A DNA stretch of 62,763 nucleotides. It comes from Zetaproteobacteria bacterium CG1_02_55_237. GTDB taxonomy: Bacteria; Pseudomonadota; Zetaproteobacteria; Mariprofundales; Mariprofundaceae. Positions within the stretch are counted from its first letter, which is position 1, and every line of letters begins with the position of its first letter. The position numbers and the translations under genes were made by a program. The notes below the pieces were generated by a model. That model ran no database searches. It was not told the DNA's origin and saw nothing but the letters and a program-made list of their open reading frames with translations. The stretch covers positions 1 through 62,763 of the forward strand of contig MNXA01000019.1 in assembly GCA_001871195.1 (NCBI GenBank), read 5' to 3'. Positions 1-8,843 of the stretch are shown in pieces.

Positions 1-206
1 TCGGTGAGTCGCAACACCTCGTCCACCGGGGCACACCGGCTGGATGCTTGCGTCAAACGCTTGTCCATCAACCCAGCTTCGCCTTCCCCCTGATAACGCT
101 CTACATAACGCCGGAAGTTACGCTCGCTCATGCCGAGCAGTCGTCCCGCCTCTTCCTGGGTCAACTGGCCTCTCTGCCAACCACCATATGCCTCATCAAA
201 TCTCAT
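1..206 (-). CDS. ISNCY-type transposase, N-terminal fragment cut by window edge
   Basis: The minus strand reads MRFDEAYGGWQRGQLTQEEA, then a helix-turn-helix-like stretch (LLGMSERNFRRYVERY) and GLMDKRLTQASSR, which I recognise as the DNA-binding N-terminus of ISNCY-family transposases. The gene runs off the left edge after about 68 residues. The ATG is preceded by AGGAGG eight bases upstream. It is incomplete because of the window edge; whether the full copy is intact cannot be seen. The matching C-terminus of the same family lies at the right edge in the same orientation. Confidence 0.8.
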   Translation of the reverse strand, partial: MRFDEAYGGWQRGQLTQEEAGRLLGMSERNFRRYVERYQGEGEAGLMDKRLTQASSRCAPVDEVLRLT

Positions 207-270
207 CTTCCTGACCTCCTGTAACACTGTCGTTCGTCTCATCTCTGATTACCTCTCGGGTAATCTTCAG

Positions 271-282
271 ACCGGACAACTT
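271..282. repeat. Probable inner terminal inverted repeat of the left ISNCY copy
   Basis: ACCGGACAACTT lies 65 bp upstream of the transposase start. Its reverse complement matches AGTTGTCCGGTT at 62479-62490, outside the transposase 3' end at the other edge. Repeats at both gene ends in inverse orientation fit IS termini. The exact boundary and any target duplication cannot be set because each copy shows only one end. Confidence 0.6.
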
Positions 283-337
283 ATGAGCTACTGATGAGGA
301 CAGGTTATGTGCTGCCGACACGCTGATTTCCCGCTGC

Positions 338-366
338 TTGCCTGAGACGGGGGCAAACCGTACTAT
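338..366 (+). promoter_or_regulatory. Putative sigma-70 promoter of tRNA-Ser
   Basis: TTGCCT and TACTAT are separated by exactly 17 bases, followed by the GC-rich discriminator GCGCCGCC typical of stable-RNA promoters. The predicted transcript starts about 30 bases before the tRNA. It lies outside the adjacent IS, so insertion probably spared tRNA expression. Confidence 0.5.
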
Positions 367-402
367 GCGCCGCCTCCGGTTTTGGCCGGATGTTGTTTGA
401 CT

Positions 403-492
403 GGAGAGATGTCTGAGTGGTTGAAGGAGCACGCCTGGAAAGCGTGTGTGCGCGAAAGTGTACCGAGGGTTCGAATCCCTCTCTCTCCGCCA
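403..492 (+). tRNA. tRNA-Ser (anticodon GGA)
   Basis: A 7-bp acceptor stem (GGAGAGA with TCTCTCC), an anticodon arm with loop CTGGAAA giving anticodon GGA, a long class II variable arm (TGTGCGCGAAAGTGTACC), the T-arm GGGTTCGAATCCC and an encoded CCA end are all visible. The long variable arm and anticodon define serine tRNA reading UCC/UCU. A partial copy of its 3' end recurs 220 bp downstream at the end of a structured repeat. Confidence 0.95.
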
Positions 493-549
493 GTTTAAAT
501 AAAGTCAGGTAGCACGCCGTTCGGCAGAGCTTCTGATTAAAAAATGTAA

Positions 550-708
550 GAGAGAGGGCATGAGAACCCTCGCGGGTTCGACAATGCGGAAAGCATTGAA
601 CGCCGGAGCGCAGCGAGGGCGGTACAATCTTTCCAAGCGTTGAACGTCTGAGCAAAGCGAGGACGGCCCGAAGGGCGAGGGGCGCAAGCCCCGAGTAATC
701 CCTCTCTC
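550..708 (+). repeat. tRNA-tail repeat element 1 (after tRNA-Ser)
   Basis: The 159-bp element begins with GAGAGAGGG and ends with its reverse complement CCCTCTCTC. The end (AATCCCTCTCTC) copies the 3' side of the adjacent tRNA-Ser. Inside are ATGAGAACCC-tcgc-GGGTTCGA, AATGC-ggaaa-GCATT, CCCGAAGGG and GGGGC-gcaa-GCCCC hairpins. Element 2 after tRNA-Gln (29224-29344) shares the ATGAGAACC..GGTTCGA hairpin, the CCCGAAGGG motif and the GAnTAATCC lead into the copied tRNA end, while its ends match tRNA-Gln instead. It resembles in position the rtT repeats of E. coli tyrT, but I see no sequence identity that I can vouch for. The stretch from 493 to 549 holds nothing else recognisable. Confidence 0.7.
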
Positions 709-747
709 GGTTAGATTTCCGCCGGCGATTATGCCTGCGGACCCATG

Positions 748-860
748 TGTCGCCCGGGTCGGGCCCCGCACGGTGGAGCCCCGTGAACCCCGTCAGGTCT
801 GGAAGGAAGCAGCGGCAGCGGATGCACCGCGCGTTGCGGAACCGTCCGGTCCGGGCGGCA
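748..860 (+). ncRNA. ffs: Signal recognition particle RNA, small bacterial type
   Basis: The SRP apical loop signature GTCAGGTCTGGAAGGAAGCA is present, and the ends TGTCGCCCGGGTCGG and CCGGTCCGGGCGGCA pair to form the long helix expected of 4.5S RNA. Length is about 113 nt, like the E. coli RNA. It is the scaffold on which Ffh and FtsY act in co-translational membrane targeting. A TCTTTTTC run follows the helix at once and probably ends transcription. It sits directly upstream of dnaX. Confidence 0.93.
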
Positions 861-914
861 TCTTTTTCATTCAATGCATTGTTCCAATGACCCATCCACC
901 GTAAGGTTCGCACC

Positions 915-2645
915 ATGAGTTATATGGTGCTCGCCCGCCGTTGGCGGCCGCAACGATTCTCCGATCTGATCGGTCAGGATGTGGTCGTTCGCACCCTGCA
1001 AAATTCACTTAAAAACAATCAGATGGCCCATGCCTACCTGCTCAGCGGCATTCGCGGCACGGGCAAGACGACCATCGCCCGCCTGCTGGCCATGGTGGTC
1101 AACTGCCAACAACCGGATCACGGTGAGCCATGTGGGCAATGCACCCCCTGCACCTCCATCGCCACCGGCAGCAACCTCGACGTGCAGGAAATGGATGCCG
1201 CCAGCCATACCGGCGTGGATGATATCCGTGAAATTCTCGATGGCGTGCGTTATCCGCCCAGCACCCTGCAGTACAAGGTTTATATCATCGATGAAGCGCA
1301 CATGCTGTCCAAGAGCGCCTTCAATGCCCTGCTGAAAACGCTGGAGGAACCGCCAGCGCGGGTTCTCTTCCTGTTGGCTACCACAGAAGCCGAAAAACTA
1401 CCGATCACCGTGCGCTCGCGCTGCCAGCGCTTCGATCTGCGCAGGCTGGGCAGTGATGAAATCAGCCATTATCTGGCACAGGTACTGGGCGAAGAAAAAG
1501 TGGCCTACGAGGCCGAGGCGCTGCATGCCATTGCGCATGCCGCTGACGGAAGTGTGCGCGATGCACTGAGCCTGACTGAGCGCGTGCTGGCCTATGGTGG
1601 TGACACCCTGAGCAGTGAGCATGTACGCCATGCACTCGGTCTGGTTGGCCCGGACATCATTCGCAGGCTTTCCGATGCCGTACTATGCGGCAATGCACAG
1701 GCAGCCATCGACGCCTTGCGTGATGCCAGCGGCGGTGGACATGCGCCACGCAGTATTCTGCTGGGCATGAGCGAATTATGGCACGACCTGGCCTGCATGA
1801 TGGTCGATGCCGACCTGCTGCAACACGAACCGGGCGAGGTCGCGCGGGCATGGCTGACCGATCGCCTGAACTGCTGGGACACGCAGGCGCTCGACTTGCG
1901 CTATCAGGTGCTGATCCAGGGTCTGCGCGATCTGATGCTGGTAGACGAACGGCAGGCTGCAAACATGCTGCTTATCCGGCTTTGCTCACTCAATGGCATC
2001 AGCCCGCCACGCCGCATGCCTGAATTGGACTTGTCTGCGCCAACACGACAGCAGGAAAACCCGGTTCAGGACTCTCCGCGCGCGGAATCCAGACCCGTAG
2101 AACCACTCATCCAGGCTGTAGCAACAGACAAGCATCAACCGGATGCGCAAGCATCCCCCGCTATCCCTGCAGCAGCATCTTTACCTGCCAAGGCAGAGAC
2201 CGAACCCGAACTGACGACAACGCAGCAACCCGCTGCCTACGCCAGTTGGGAAGAAGCCGTCGAGGCATATGGAAAAGTCCGCGCCGGTGTAGCCGCCCTG
2301 CTCGAGCATGTACTCTGTCTCGGCTTTGGCGACAAGGTACGACTGGCATTGGATACACATCAGGAGCGAGCCATTGTCGCGGCCGAACGCATGTCCTTTG
2401 CCGAATGGCTGGGGCGCGAGATCCACTGGGAACCCAAGGCCGATCAGCAGGGTGAATCCCTGTCCGCACAACGCGCACGTCAGGCCGAGGCGCGGCAGCA
2501 ACAACTTGAGAAATCCGCCGAAGATGACCCGCATGTGCAGGCGCTAAAGCAGGCCTTCGATGCCAAAATCGAGGCCGTGCGTGCGCCTGGAGCAGCCGGC
2601 ACGGATGAAGGCGACGATATACCGCTGGAGGAAGAAGTATCATGA
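915..2645 (+). CDS. dnaX: DNA polymerase III subunits gamma/tau
   Basis: Clamp-loader ATPase of the replicative polymerase. The AAA+ module shows Walker A GIRGTGKT (about residues 45-52), a zinc site C64/C73/C76/C79, Walker B YIIDEAH (about 123-129) and the sensor RSRCQRF. A low-complexity Pro/Ala/Gln linker near 385-435 leads to the tau-type C-terminal part (to residue 576), so the full product resembles tau. I see no convincing slippery site plus hairpin like that of E. coli for making gamma. It overlaps ybaB by 4 bp, in the common dnaX-ybaB-recR arrangement. Confidence 0.96.
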   Translation: MSYMVLARRWRPQRFSDLIGQDVVVRTLQNSLKNNQMAHAYLLSGIRGTGKTTIARLLAMVVNCQQPDHGEPCGQCTPCTSIATGSNLDVQEMDAASHTGVDDIREILDGVRYPPSTLQYKVYIIDEAHMLSKSAFNALLKTLEEPPARVLFLLATTEAEKLPITVRSRCQRFDLRRLGSDEISHYLAQVLGEEKVAYEAEALHAIAHAADGSVRDALSLTERVLAYGGDTLSSEHVRHALGLVGPDIIRRLSDAVLCGNAQAAIDALRDASGGGHAPRSILLGMSELWHDLACMMVDADLLQHEPGEVARAWLTDRLNCWDTQALDLRYQVLIQGLRDLMLVDERQAANMLLIRLCSLNGISPPRRMPELDLSAPTRQQENPVQDSPRAESRPVEPLIQAVATDKHQPDAQASPAIPAAASLPAKAETEPELTTTQQPAAYASWEEAVEAYGKVRAGVAALLEHVLCLGFGDKVRLALDTHQERAIVAAERMSFAEWLGREIHWEPKADQQGESLSAQRARQAEARQQQLEKSAEDDPHVQALKQAFDAKIEAVRAPGAAGTDEGDDIPLEEEVS

Positions 2646-2956
2646 ATCTTGGAAAAATCATGCAGCAGGCCCGCAAGATGCAGGAGAACATGCAGAAGAT
2701 GCAGGAAGAGCTGGCCGCCATGGAAATCATCGGCGAGGCCGGTGGAGGCATGGTGCGCATCCGCATGGGTGGTGATCGCAGTGTGCGCGGGGTGGAGATC
2801 GACCCGACCCTATGGGCTGAAAATGACAAGGGCCTGATCGAGGATCTGATGGCCGCTGCCGCCAATGCTGCGCTGCAACAAATTGAAGCGCTGAGCGCGG
2901 AAAAGAAAAAAGACATGATGGGCGGGCTGCCGCTGCCACCCGGCTTTTCACTGTGA
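2642..2956 (+). CDS. ybaB: YbaB/EbfC nucleoid-associated protein
   Basis: A 104-residue DNA-binding protein. It opens MNLGKIMQQARKMQENMQKM, the Met/Gln-rich helix of the YbaB dimer arm, and has the family core VEIDPTLW and the C-terminal helix AALQQIEALSAEKKKDMMGG. Length is normal (E. coli 109). Its ATG overlaps the dnaX stop as ATGA, so translation is likely coupled. Family members bind DNA as tweezer-like dimers; the regulatory role here is not visible. Confidence 0.95.
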   Translation: MNLGKIMQQARKMQENMQKMQEELAAMEIIGEAGGGMVRIRMGGDRSVRGVEIDPTLWAENDKGLIEDLMAAAANAALQQIEALSAEKKKDMMGGLPLPPGFSL

Positions 2957-2972
2957 TAAGGCCCTCTCTGTG

Positions 2973-3587
2973 ATGAACTTCCCCGGTATGCCGGCACCCT
3001 TGGCGCGCGCCGTCGAAACCCTGTCCTCGCTGCCGGGCATTGGTCCGAAAACAGCACTTCGCCTGAGTCTGAGTCTGCTGCATAAGCCTGCAGCCGATGT
3101 GGCCGATATGGCTGCGGCAATCAATGCCCTGCATCAGAGCATCGGCTTCTGCGAACGCTGCGGCTGCTTCTCCGAGCATGGGCATTGCGGCATCTGTGAC
3201 AATCTGCGACGCAGCAGCGAAACACTGTGCGTTGTCGAACAGCCGGTGGACGTGCTGATGCTGGAGCGCAGCGGGCATTTTTCCGGCCAGTATCACGTGC
3301 TGCATGGGCGCTTAAGCCCCGTGGATGGCATCGGCCCGGAACAGTTACGCATCAAGGCGCTGGATAAACGCATCAACGAGGGCGTGAAGGAAATGATTCT
3401 GGCCACCAGTGCAACGGTGGACGGCGAGGCCACGGCCCACTTCATCGCCCGCCGCTATCAGGCTGAAAAGGTTCGCATCTCGCGTATCGCGCGCGGCGTA
3501 CCGGAGGGAAGCGAGCTTGAATACCTCGACGAGTTCACCCTCTCAAGAGCGATGGATCAACGCGTCCTCTGGGAGCAGATGAGCTGA
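2973..3587 (+). CDS. recR: Recombination mediator protein RecR
   Basis: RecF-pathway protein that helps load RecA at gaps. Near the N-terminus the helix-hairpin-helix LPGIGPKTALRLSLSLL is visible, then a C4 zinc finger CERCGCFSEHGHCGIC, then the Toprim domain (VVEQPVDVLMLE... to VDGEATAHFIARR). About 204 residues, as usual. A GTG lies one codon upstream of the chosen ATG, with AAGG eight bases before it, so the protein may start there instead. It follows ybaB by 16 bp. Confidence 0.95.
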   Translation: MNFPGMPAPLARAVETLSSLPGIGPKTALRLSLSLLHKPAADVADMAAAINALHQSIGFCERCGCFSEHGHCGICDNLRRSSETLCVVEQPVDVLMLERSGHFSGQYHVLHGRLSPVDGIGPEQLRIKALDKRINEGVKEMILATSATVDGEATAHFIARRYQAEKVRISRIARGVPEGSELEYLDEFTLSRAMDQRVLWEQMS

Positions 3588-3642
3588 AGCGGCAGGTGTA
3601 TAGCTGTAAACAATTCGCCACAGTAAACGGGAGAAAACACTG

Positions 3643-6399
3643 ATGCCGCACCTGGTTCTTATCGACGGCCCCAATTATGTCTTCCGCGCCTTTCATGCTG
3701 TGCGCCATAATCTGACCAATTCGAAAGGCGAGCCGACCAATGCCGTGTTCGGCTATGTGCAGATGCTTAAAAGCGTGCTCAAGGATCTGGGGCCCACGCA
3801 TGTCGCCGTGGCCTTCGACCCCAAGGGCGGTACCTTCCGCAACAGAATTTACACCGACTACAAGGCGCACCGCCCTCCCATGCCAGAAGACCTGGCAGCG
3901 CAGTGGCAAACGGTCCTCGATATCACCGATGCCTTCCGCCTCAACCGCATCTGCATCGATGATTACGAGGCCGACGATGTGATTGCCACGCTGGCCAGGC
4001 AGGCCGAGGCCAGAGGATGGGACGTTACCATTGTTTCAACCGACAAAGACCTGATGCAGCTGGTTGGCGATCGCGTCTGGATGCGCGACACGATGAAGGG
4101 CATCGATTACGGCAGTGTGGAGGTGAAAGAAAAATGGGGCGTGGGCCCGGATCGCATCCACGACCTGCTGGCCCTGACCGGCGATTCCTCCGACAACATT
4201 CCCGGTGTGCCCGGCATCGGCCCGAAAACCGCTGTTGAATTGCTCAACACCTATGGTGATCTGGAAGGAGTGCTCAACCATGCCCCCGAGATCAAACAGA
4301 ACAAACGGCGCGAGAATCTGATCGAATTCGCCGACGATGCCCGCCTTGCCTACCGCCTGGTGGCACTCGAAGAGCAGGTTCCGCTGCCGCTTGGCCTCGA
4401 CGATCTGGCTGTGCGCGATGGCGACCGCGAACACCTGAAGGAACTGTTTACCCGACTTGAATTCCGCCGTTTTCTCACCGATCTGGATGGCGGTAATCAT
4501 GTCATAGCATCCACTTCCAGGGCTGAACCCCCTTCCCGACCGGCAGTTCCAGAGGCTGAGGCGCAAGCCATGCCTGAAGACCTGCCGCGCAGCGATATCC
4601 TGGTCGATGACGAGGCAGGGCTTAGCGCTTTGCTTGCGGTGCTGAACAGCGCTGAACTGATTGCCGTGGATACGGAAACCACCTCGCTGAATTGCCACGA
4701 TGCCGAGATTGTCGGTCTGTCGTTCTCGGTGAATGCTACTACCGGCTACTACGTGCCCATTGGGCATCGTGCCCGCGACCTGCTGGATAGCACACCGCAG
4801 CAACTGCCTGCCGAAACAGTGCTGGCCGCGCTTAAGCCCATTCTTGAAGACCCCGCCAAAGCCAAATGCGGCCACAACCTGAAGTACGACAGACAGGTCT
4901 TGCGCCGCGCCGGCATTGAGCTGGCCGGAGTGCGCTTCGATTCGATGCTGCTGGCCTATGTGGATGCACCGGGGCAATCGGCCAAGATGGACAATGTATC
5001 AGTCAAATACCTCGGCCATGAATGCATCAGCTTTGAAGAGGTGGCCGGCAAGGGCGCCAAGCAAATCAACTTTGCACATGTGTCCATTGCAGAAGCACTG
5101 CCCTATGCGAGCGAGGATGCCGAGGTAACCCTGCGCCTGTCCCGCCATCTGGCTGAGCGCCTGGGAAATCGACTGACCCGTCACGATGATATCGAACTAC
5201 CGCTCTCTATCGTGCTGGCTGATATGGAGTGGAACGGCGCCTTTATCGATGCTGCACAGCTCGGCGCGCTGTCCAAACGCTTCGGCGACGCCATTGCTGA
5301 TCTTGAGCAGCGCATCCACGCAGCAGCCGGTGAGGCATTCAACATCCAGTCGCCGAAGCAGCTCGGAGAACTCCTGTTTGATCGCCTCGGCATCCCCGGT
5401 GGCAAAAAAACCAAATCGGGACAATGGGCTACCGGTCAGGAAGAACTTGAGAAGCTGGCTGAGGAACACGAAGTTCCGCGCCTGATTCTTGAGGTGCGTC
5501 AGTTGAGCAAGCTGAAATCCACCTATACCGATGCCCTGCCGAGGCTGATTCATGCCAAGACCGGCCGCGTGCACACCTCCTACAATCAGGCGATAACCAC
5601 CACCGGACGTTTATCCTCCACCGATCCGAATCTGCAAAATATCCCCATCCGCAGCACCGAGGGCCGCGAAATCCGCAAGGCATTCACTGCCGAGCCGGGC
5701 AATGTGCTGATTGCCGCCGACTACTCGCAGATCGAGCTGCGCCTGATGGCGCATTTCTCCGGAGATGCAGCCTTGCAACGCGCCTTTGCCAATGGCGAGG
5801 ATATTCATGCCGCAACTGCTGCCGCGGTGAATCAGGTGGCCTTACAGGATGTGAACGGTGATATGCGCCGGGCCGCCAAGATTGTTAATTTCGGCATCCT
5901 CTACGGCATGAGCGCCTTCGGCCTAGCCAAGCAGCTCGGCGTGGAGCGCGGAGAGGCACAGAGCTTTATCAATGGCTATTTCGCACAGTATCCGAAGGTG
6001 CGCGATTTCATGGATAGCACCCTTGAGGCCGCGCGCGTAAATGGTTACGTCGAAACCCTGCTTGGGCATCGTGTGATGCTGCCGGAGATCAACGACAAGA
6101 ATGGCATGCGCCGGCAGTACGCCGAGCGCACCGCCATCAACGCCCCGCTACAGGGCTCGGCTGCCGACATTATTAAAGTCGCCATGATCCGCCTGCATAA
6201 CCGCCTGCAGAACGATGCCCCCGAAGCGCGCATGACCCTGCAGGTGCACGATGAGCTGGTGGTCGAATGCCCGGCAACTCAGGCCGACTCAGTGTCGGAA
6301 ATCATGCGTCAGGTAATGGAGTCTGCGGCAAGTCTCAGCGTCCCGCTGACCGTTGATATCGGCATCGGCCCAAGCTGGTTCGAAGCCCACAAGCTTTGA
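3643..6399 (+). CDS. polA: DNA polymerase I
   Basis: A 918-residue repair and Okazaki-fragment polymerase with all three activities. The N-terminal 5'-3' exonuclease (LIDGPNYVFRAFHA, DYEADDVIATLA, LTGDSSDNIPGVPGIGPKTA) is followed by a proofreading domain with intact acidic motif VDTETTSLN (D343, E345). The polymerase domain has motif A DYSQIELR (D693), motif B RRAAKIVNFGILYGMS and motif C VHDELV (D870, E871). Proofreading is thus likely kept, unlike in Taq. GGGAG precedes the ATG. It ends the dnaX-recR-polA block; an 81-bp gap separates it from the LPS genes. Confidence 0.97.
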   Translation: MPHLVLIDGPNYVFRAFHAVRHNLTNSKGEPTNAVFGYVQMLKSVLKDLGPTHVAVAFDPKGGTFRNRIYTDYKAHRPPMPEDLAAQWQTVLDITDAFRLNRICIDDYEADDVIATLARQAEARGWDVTIVSTDKDLMQLVGDRVWMRDTMKGIDYGSVEVKEKWGVGPDRIHDLLALTGDSSDNIPGVPGIGPKTAVELLNTYGDLEGVLNHAPEIKQNKRRENLIEFADDARLAYRLVALEEQVPLPLGLDDLAVRDGDREHLKELFTRLEFRRFLTDLDGGNHVIASTSRAEPPSRPAVPEAEAQAMPEDLPRSDILVDDEAGLSALLAVLNSAELIAVDTETTSLNCHDAEIVGLSFSVNATTGYYVPIGHRARDLLDSTPQQLPAETVLAALKPILEDPAKAKCGHNLKYDRQVLRRAGIELAGVRFDSMLLAYVDAPGQSAKMDNVSVKYLGHECISFEEVAGKGAKQINFAHVSIAEALPYASEDAEVTLRLSRHLAERLGNRLTRHDDIELPLSIVLADMEWNGAFIDAAQLGALSKRFGDAIADLEQRIHAAAGEAFNIQSPKQLGELLFDRLGIPGGKKTKSGQWATGQEELEKLAEEHEVPRLILEVRQLSKLKSTYTDALPRLIHAKTGRVHTSYNQAITTTGRLSSTDPNLQNIPIRSTEGREIRKAFTAEPGNVLIAADYSQIELRLMAHFSGDAALQRAFANGEDIHAATAAAVNQVALQDVNGDMRRAAKIVNFGILYGMSAFGLAKQLGVERGEAQSFINGYFAQYPKVRDFMDSTLEAARVNGYVETLLGHRVMLPEINDKNGMRRQYAERTAINAPLQGSAADIIKVAMIRLHNRLQNDAPEARMTLQVHDELVVECPATQADSVSEIMRQVMESAASLSVPLTVDIGIGPSWFEAHKL

Positions 6400-6480
6400 T
6401 GTCTGCGCATGCGAAAAGCCCGACTGATTTACCTCTGCAAGTATTTGAACGCCATCTGACTGTCGGGCAGAGTTAGCTAC

Positions 6481-8124
6481 ATGCTGCAATCGCCTGATCG
6501 CCTTCCGTCCCAGATACTTTGGGGGCTGCTTCTGGCTTGGGGCCTCCTGACACTGGCCACCCTTGGGCTGGCACCCCTTTTTGATTACGACGAAACCATC
6601 TACGCACAAACCGCCATCGACATGATGCACCACAATGAGTGGATTGTGCCCACCGCCAACGGCATGCAATTCTTTGAAAAGCCGCCTTTCACCTATTACA
6701 TGATGGACTTGTGCTTTTCCATCTTCGGGGATAATGCCTTTGCTGCACGCCTGCCTTCGGCGCTGTTCAGCTTTGCCACCGCCCTGCTGCTACTGCATTT
6801 CGGCACCCGCCTGCACAGCCGCCGCCTAGGATTCGCTGCAGCAGCCATATTCCTGAGTATGCTGGAGGTCGGATTTCTGGCCCATGCCGCCATCCTTGAT
6901 GCTGTTCTCAACTTTTTCATTGCTGCATGCCTGCTCAACTTCGCGCTGTGGTTGATGAACGGCGAGCGCAGGCACGCGCTGTGGTGCGCTGCCATGATGG
7001 GTGCGGCGGTCAGTATCAAGGGACCTGTAGGCGCGGTTGTTCCACTGATGATCATCGTCGCCGAGCGCCTGCTTTCCGGCAACCTTCTCCGCCTGCTCAA
7101 GGACATCCCATGGCTGAGCGCTGTGCCGATCTTTCTGCTCACCGCTACACCGTGGTATCTGATGATTCTTGTCATGCACGGACCACAATTCCTCTACGAA
7201 TTCATTTGGGTACAGAACATCGGCAGAGCCATGAATCCGATGCAGGGGCACGGTGGGCGCTGGCATTACTATATCGTGGTTTTCGTCGTATCGGTGCTGC
7301 CGTGGCTGGCTGCCCTACCCTGGGTCTGCAAAGAAGCCTGGAGCATGCGCCGTGGCGACGACGCACCGGCACTGCTGGTACGCCTCGGCATGCTGTGGAC
7401 AGCACTGGTCATCATCCTGTTCAGCATCGCCCAGACCAAGCTGCCGCACTACATTTCCTGTATCTATCCGGGTGTGGCCATGCTGATTGCCGCCGTCTGG
7501 GTGCAGGGCAGGCCGGAGCCGATCAAGGCAACGCGTATTGTCCGAGCCGCCCTGCTACTGCTGTTACCGGCAGCCATCCTGTTGCTCGCCTTCCCCCTGA
7601 TTTATCCCTGGCTGCAACAGTTTACCCATCACCCGCGTGCACTGGCCATCCTCAGTCAGGACATTGCACCCACAGCCGGCATCTCTGTCTTCGGTCTGCT
7701 GCTGCTGGCGACCCTTGTCTGGCTGATGCTCAGGCGCAACGCATCGCGTCTGCTCTTCTCCCTGATTATCGCAGGCTTCGTGCTGCAATTTTCCCTGCTT
7801 TCCGGACTCGGAACCTTTGCCAGTCGCCTGATGCAGGCGCCAACCATGGCCATGGCCGATATGCTGCGCGAACTGCCTGCCGACCTGCCCTTCTACAGCT
7901 ACAACCTCAATGCACCATCCGTTTCCTTCTATGCCGGACGCAACTACAGCCTGCTGCTTAATGCGGAAGGTTCCGAGCAACTTGCCGGAACCCGGCGCCC
8001 CTTCGCCCTGATGCTTAGGGCCGAATCCCGTCCGGAGCTGGCCTGGCTGGCCGATGCAAGGCCGCTGATCGATCAGGGCGGCTATCTGCTGTATGTGCTG
8101 ACCACAGAGGACACCACCCCATGA
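6481..8124 (+). CDS. ArnT-like polyprenyl-phosphate sugar transferase (GT83, PMT fold)
   Basis: A multi-pass inner-membrane glycosyltransferase of 547 residues. The first periplasmic loop has the acidic pair of the family (LFDYDETIYAQTA), followed by FEKPPFTYYM, RLPSAL and LDAVLNFF; about a dozen hydrophobic segments follow. ArnT/PMT enzymes move a sugar from undecaprenyl phosphate to lipid A or another acceptor in the periplasm. Its stop overlaps the next gene, a polyprenol-phosphate sugar synthase type, so the pair probably makes and uses one lipid-linked sugar. The sugar is unknown; no aminoarabinose synthesis genes are present here. Confidence 0.85.
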   Translation: MLQSPDRLPSQILWGLLLAWGLLTLATLGLAPLFDYDETIYAQTAIDMMHHNEWIVPTANGMQFFEKPPFTYYMMDLCFSIFGDNAFAARLPSALFSFATALLLLHFGTRLHSRRLGFAAAAIFLSMLEVGFLAHAAILDAVLNFFIAACLLNFALWLMNGERRHALWCAAMMGAAVSIKGPVGAVVPLMIIVAERLLSGNLLRLLKDIPWLSAVPIFLLTATPWYLMILVMHGPQFLYEFIWVQNIGRAMNPMQGHGGRWHYYIVVFVVSVLPWLAALPWVCKEAWSMRRGDDAPALLVRLGMLWTALVIILFSIAQTKLPHYISCIYPGVAMLIAAVWVQGRPEPIKATRIVRAALLLLLPAAILLLAFPLIYPWLQQFTHHPRALAILSQDIAPTAGISVFGLLLLATLVWLMLRRNASRLLFSLIIAGFVLQFSLLSGLGTFASRLMQAPTMAMADMLRELPADLPFYSYNLNAPSVSFYAGRNYSLLLNAEGSEQLAGTRRPFALMLRAESRPELAWLADARPLIDQGGYLLYVLTTEDTTP

Positions 8125-8843
8125 AGCTCTCCGTCATTATCCCGGCCTTCAACGAAGAGGCCCGCTTACCCGATACGCTGCACGCCGCTCACGACTGGTT
8201 AACGGTGCATGGCGGCGAACCCTTCGAGATTCTGGTGGTGGATGACGGCAGTAGCGATGCTACCTGTGATCGGGTGCGTGAACTGATGCCCGAAATGCCG
8301 GAAGTAAAGCTGCTGCAACAACCAGCCAATCGCGGCAAGGGCGCTGCTGTACGGCGCGGTATGTTGGAGGCAAAAGGTGATATCCGCCTGTTCATGGATG
8401 CCGACCACTCCACGCATGTCAACGAGGTGGAGAAGGTCTGGCCGGCCATTGCTGCCGGGGCCGATGTGGTAGCCGCTTCACGTCAGCACCCCGATTCGGA
8501 CATCACCCAGCACCAGTCATGGCTGCGCGAGCACATGGGCCAGGGCTTCAATCTGCTGATGCGCACCATGGTCGGCCTTGATATGCAGGACACACAATGC
8601 GGCTTCAAGGCATTCACAGCTAAGGCCGCCCAAGCAATCTTCAGCCGTCAGAAACTGGAAGGCTTCAGCTTCGACGTGGAGGTTCTCTTTTTAGCCCACA
8701 AGCTGGGCTTTAAGGCAGTAGAAATCCCCGTACGCTGGATCAATGAACCCAATTCGAAGGTGCGTATGCTGCTCGATCCAATGAAGATGTTCGTCGACCT
8801 GATGCGCATCCGTCGCATGCACGCATCCGATGACCGCGATTGA
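8121..8843 (+). CDS. GT2 polyprenyl-phosphate glycosyltransferase (ALG5/DPM1-like)
   Basis: A 240-residue GT-A enzyme. It opens MKLSVIIPAFNEEARL, has VVDDGSSDAT, the family motif NRGKGAAVRRGM, the metal-binding FMDADHSTHV and the QDTQCGFKAF motif typical of dolichyl-phosphate glucosyl/mannosyltransferases. No C-terminal membrane segments follow, so it acts at the cytoplasmic face. The 4-bp overlap with the upstream transmembrane transferase suggests it supplies the lipid-linked sugar. The acceptor and sugar cannot be read from the sequence. Confidence 0.85.
   Translation: MKLSVIIPAFNEEARLPDTLHAAHDWLTVHGGEPFEILVVDDGSSDATCDRVRELMPEMPEVKLLQQPANRGKGAAVRRGMLEAKGDIRLFMDADHSTHVNEVEKVWPAIAAGADVVAASRQHPDSDITQHQSWLREHMGQGFNLLMRTMVGLDMQDTQCGFKAFTAKAAQAIFSRQKLEGFSFDVEVLFLAHKLGFKAVEIPVRWINEPNSKVRMLLDPMKMFVDLMRIRRMHASDDRD

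Noticed and set aside
305-916. A 203-codon minus-strand frame across tRNA-Ser and SRP RNA
   Set aside because: It is antisense to two stable RNAs; peptides like [10 protein letters not shown] are well-known false proteins from reverse tRNA sequence.
1488-1505. A-rich GAAGAAAAAG in dnaX as a programmed frameshift
   Set aside because: It lies too early (about residue 195) and lacks the A-AAA-AAG heptamer context and a following hairpin.
6927-7961. A 344-codon frame inside the ArnT-like gene
   Set aside because: Composition is Arg/His/Pro-rich and without membrane segments; the frame of the transferase is clear.
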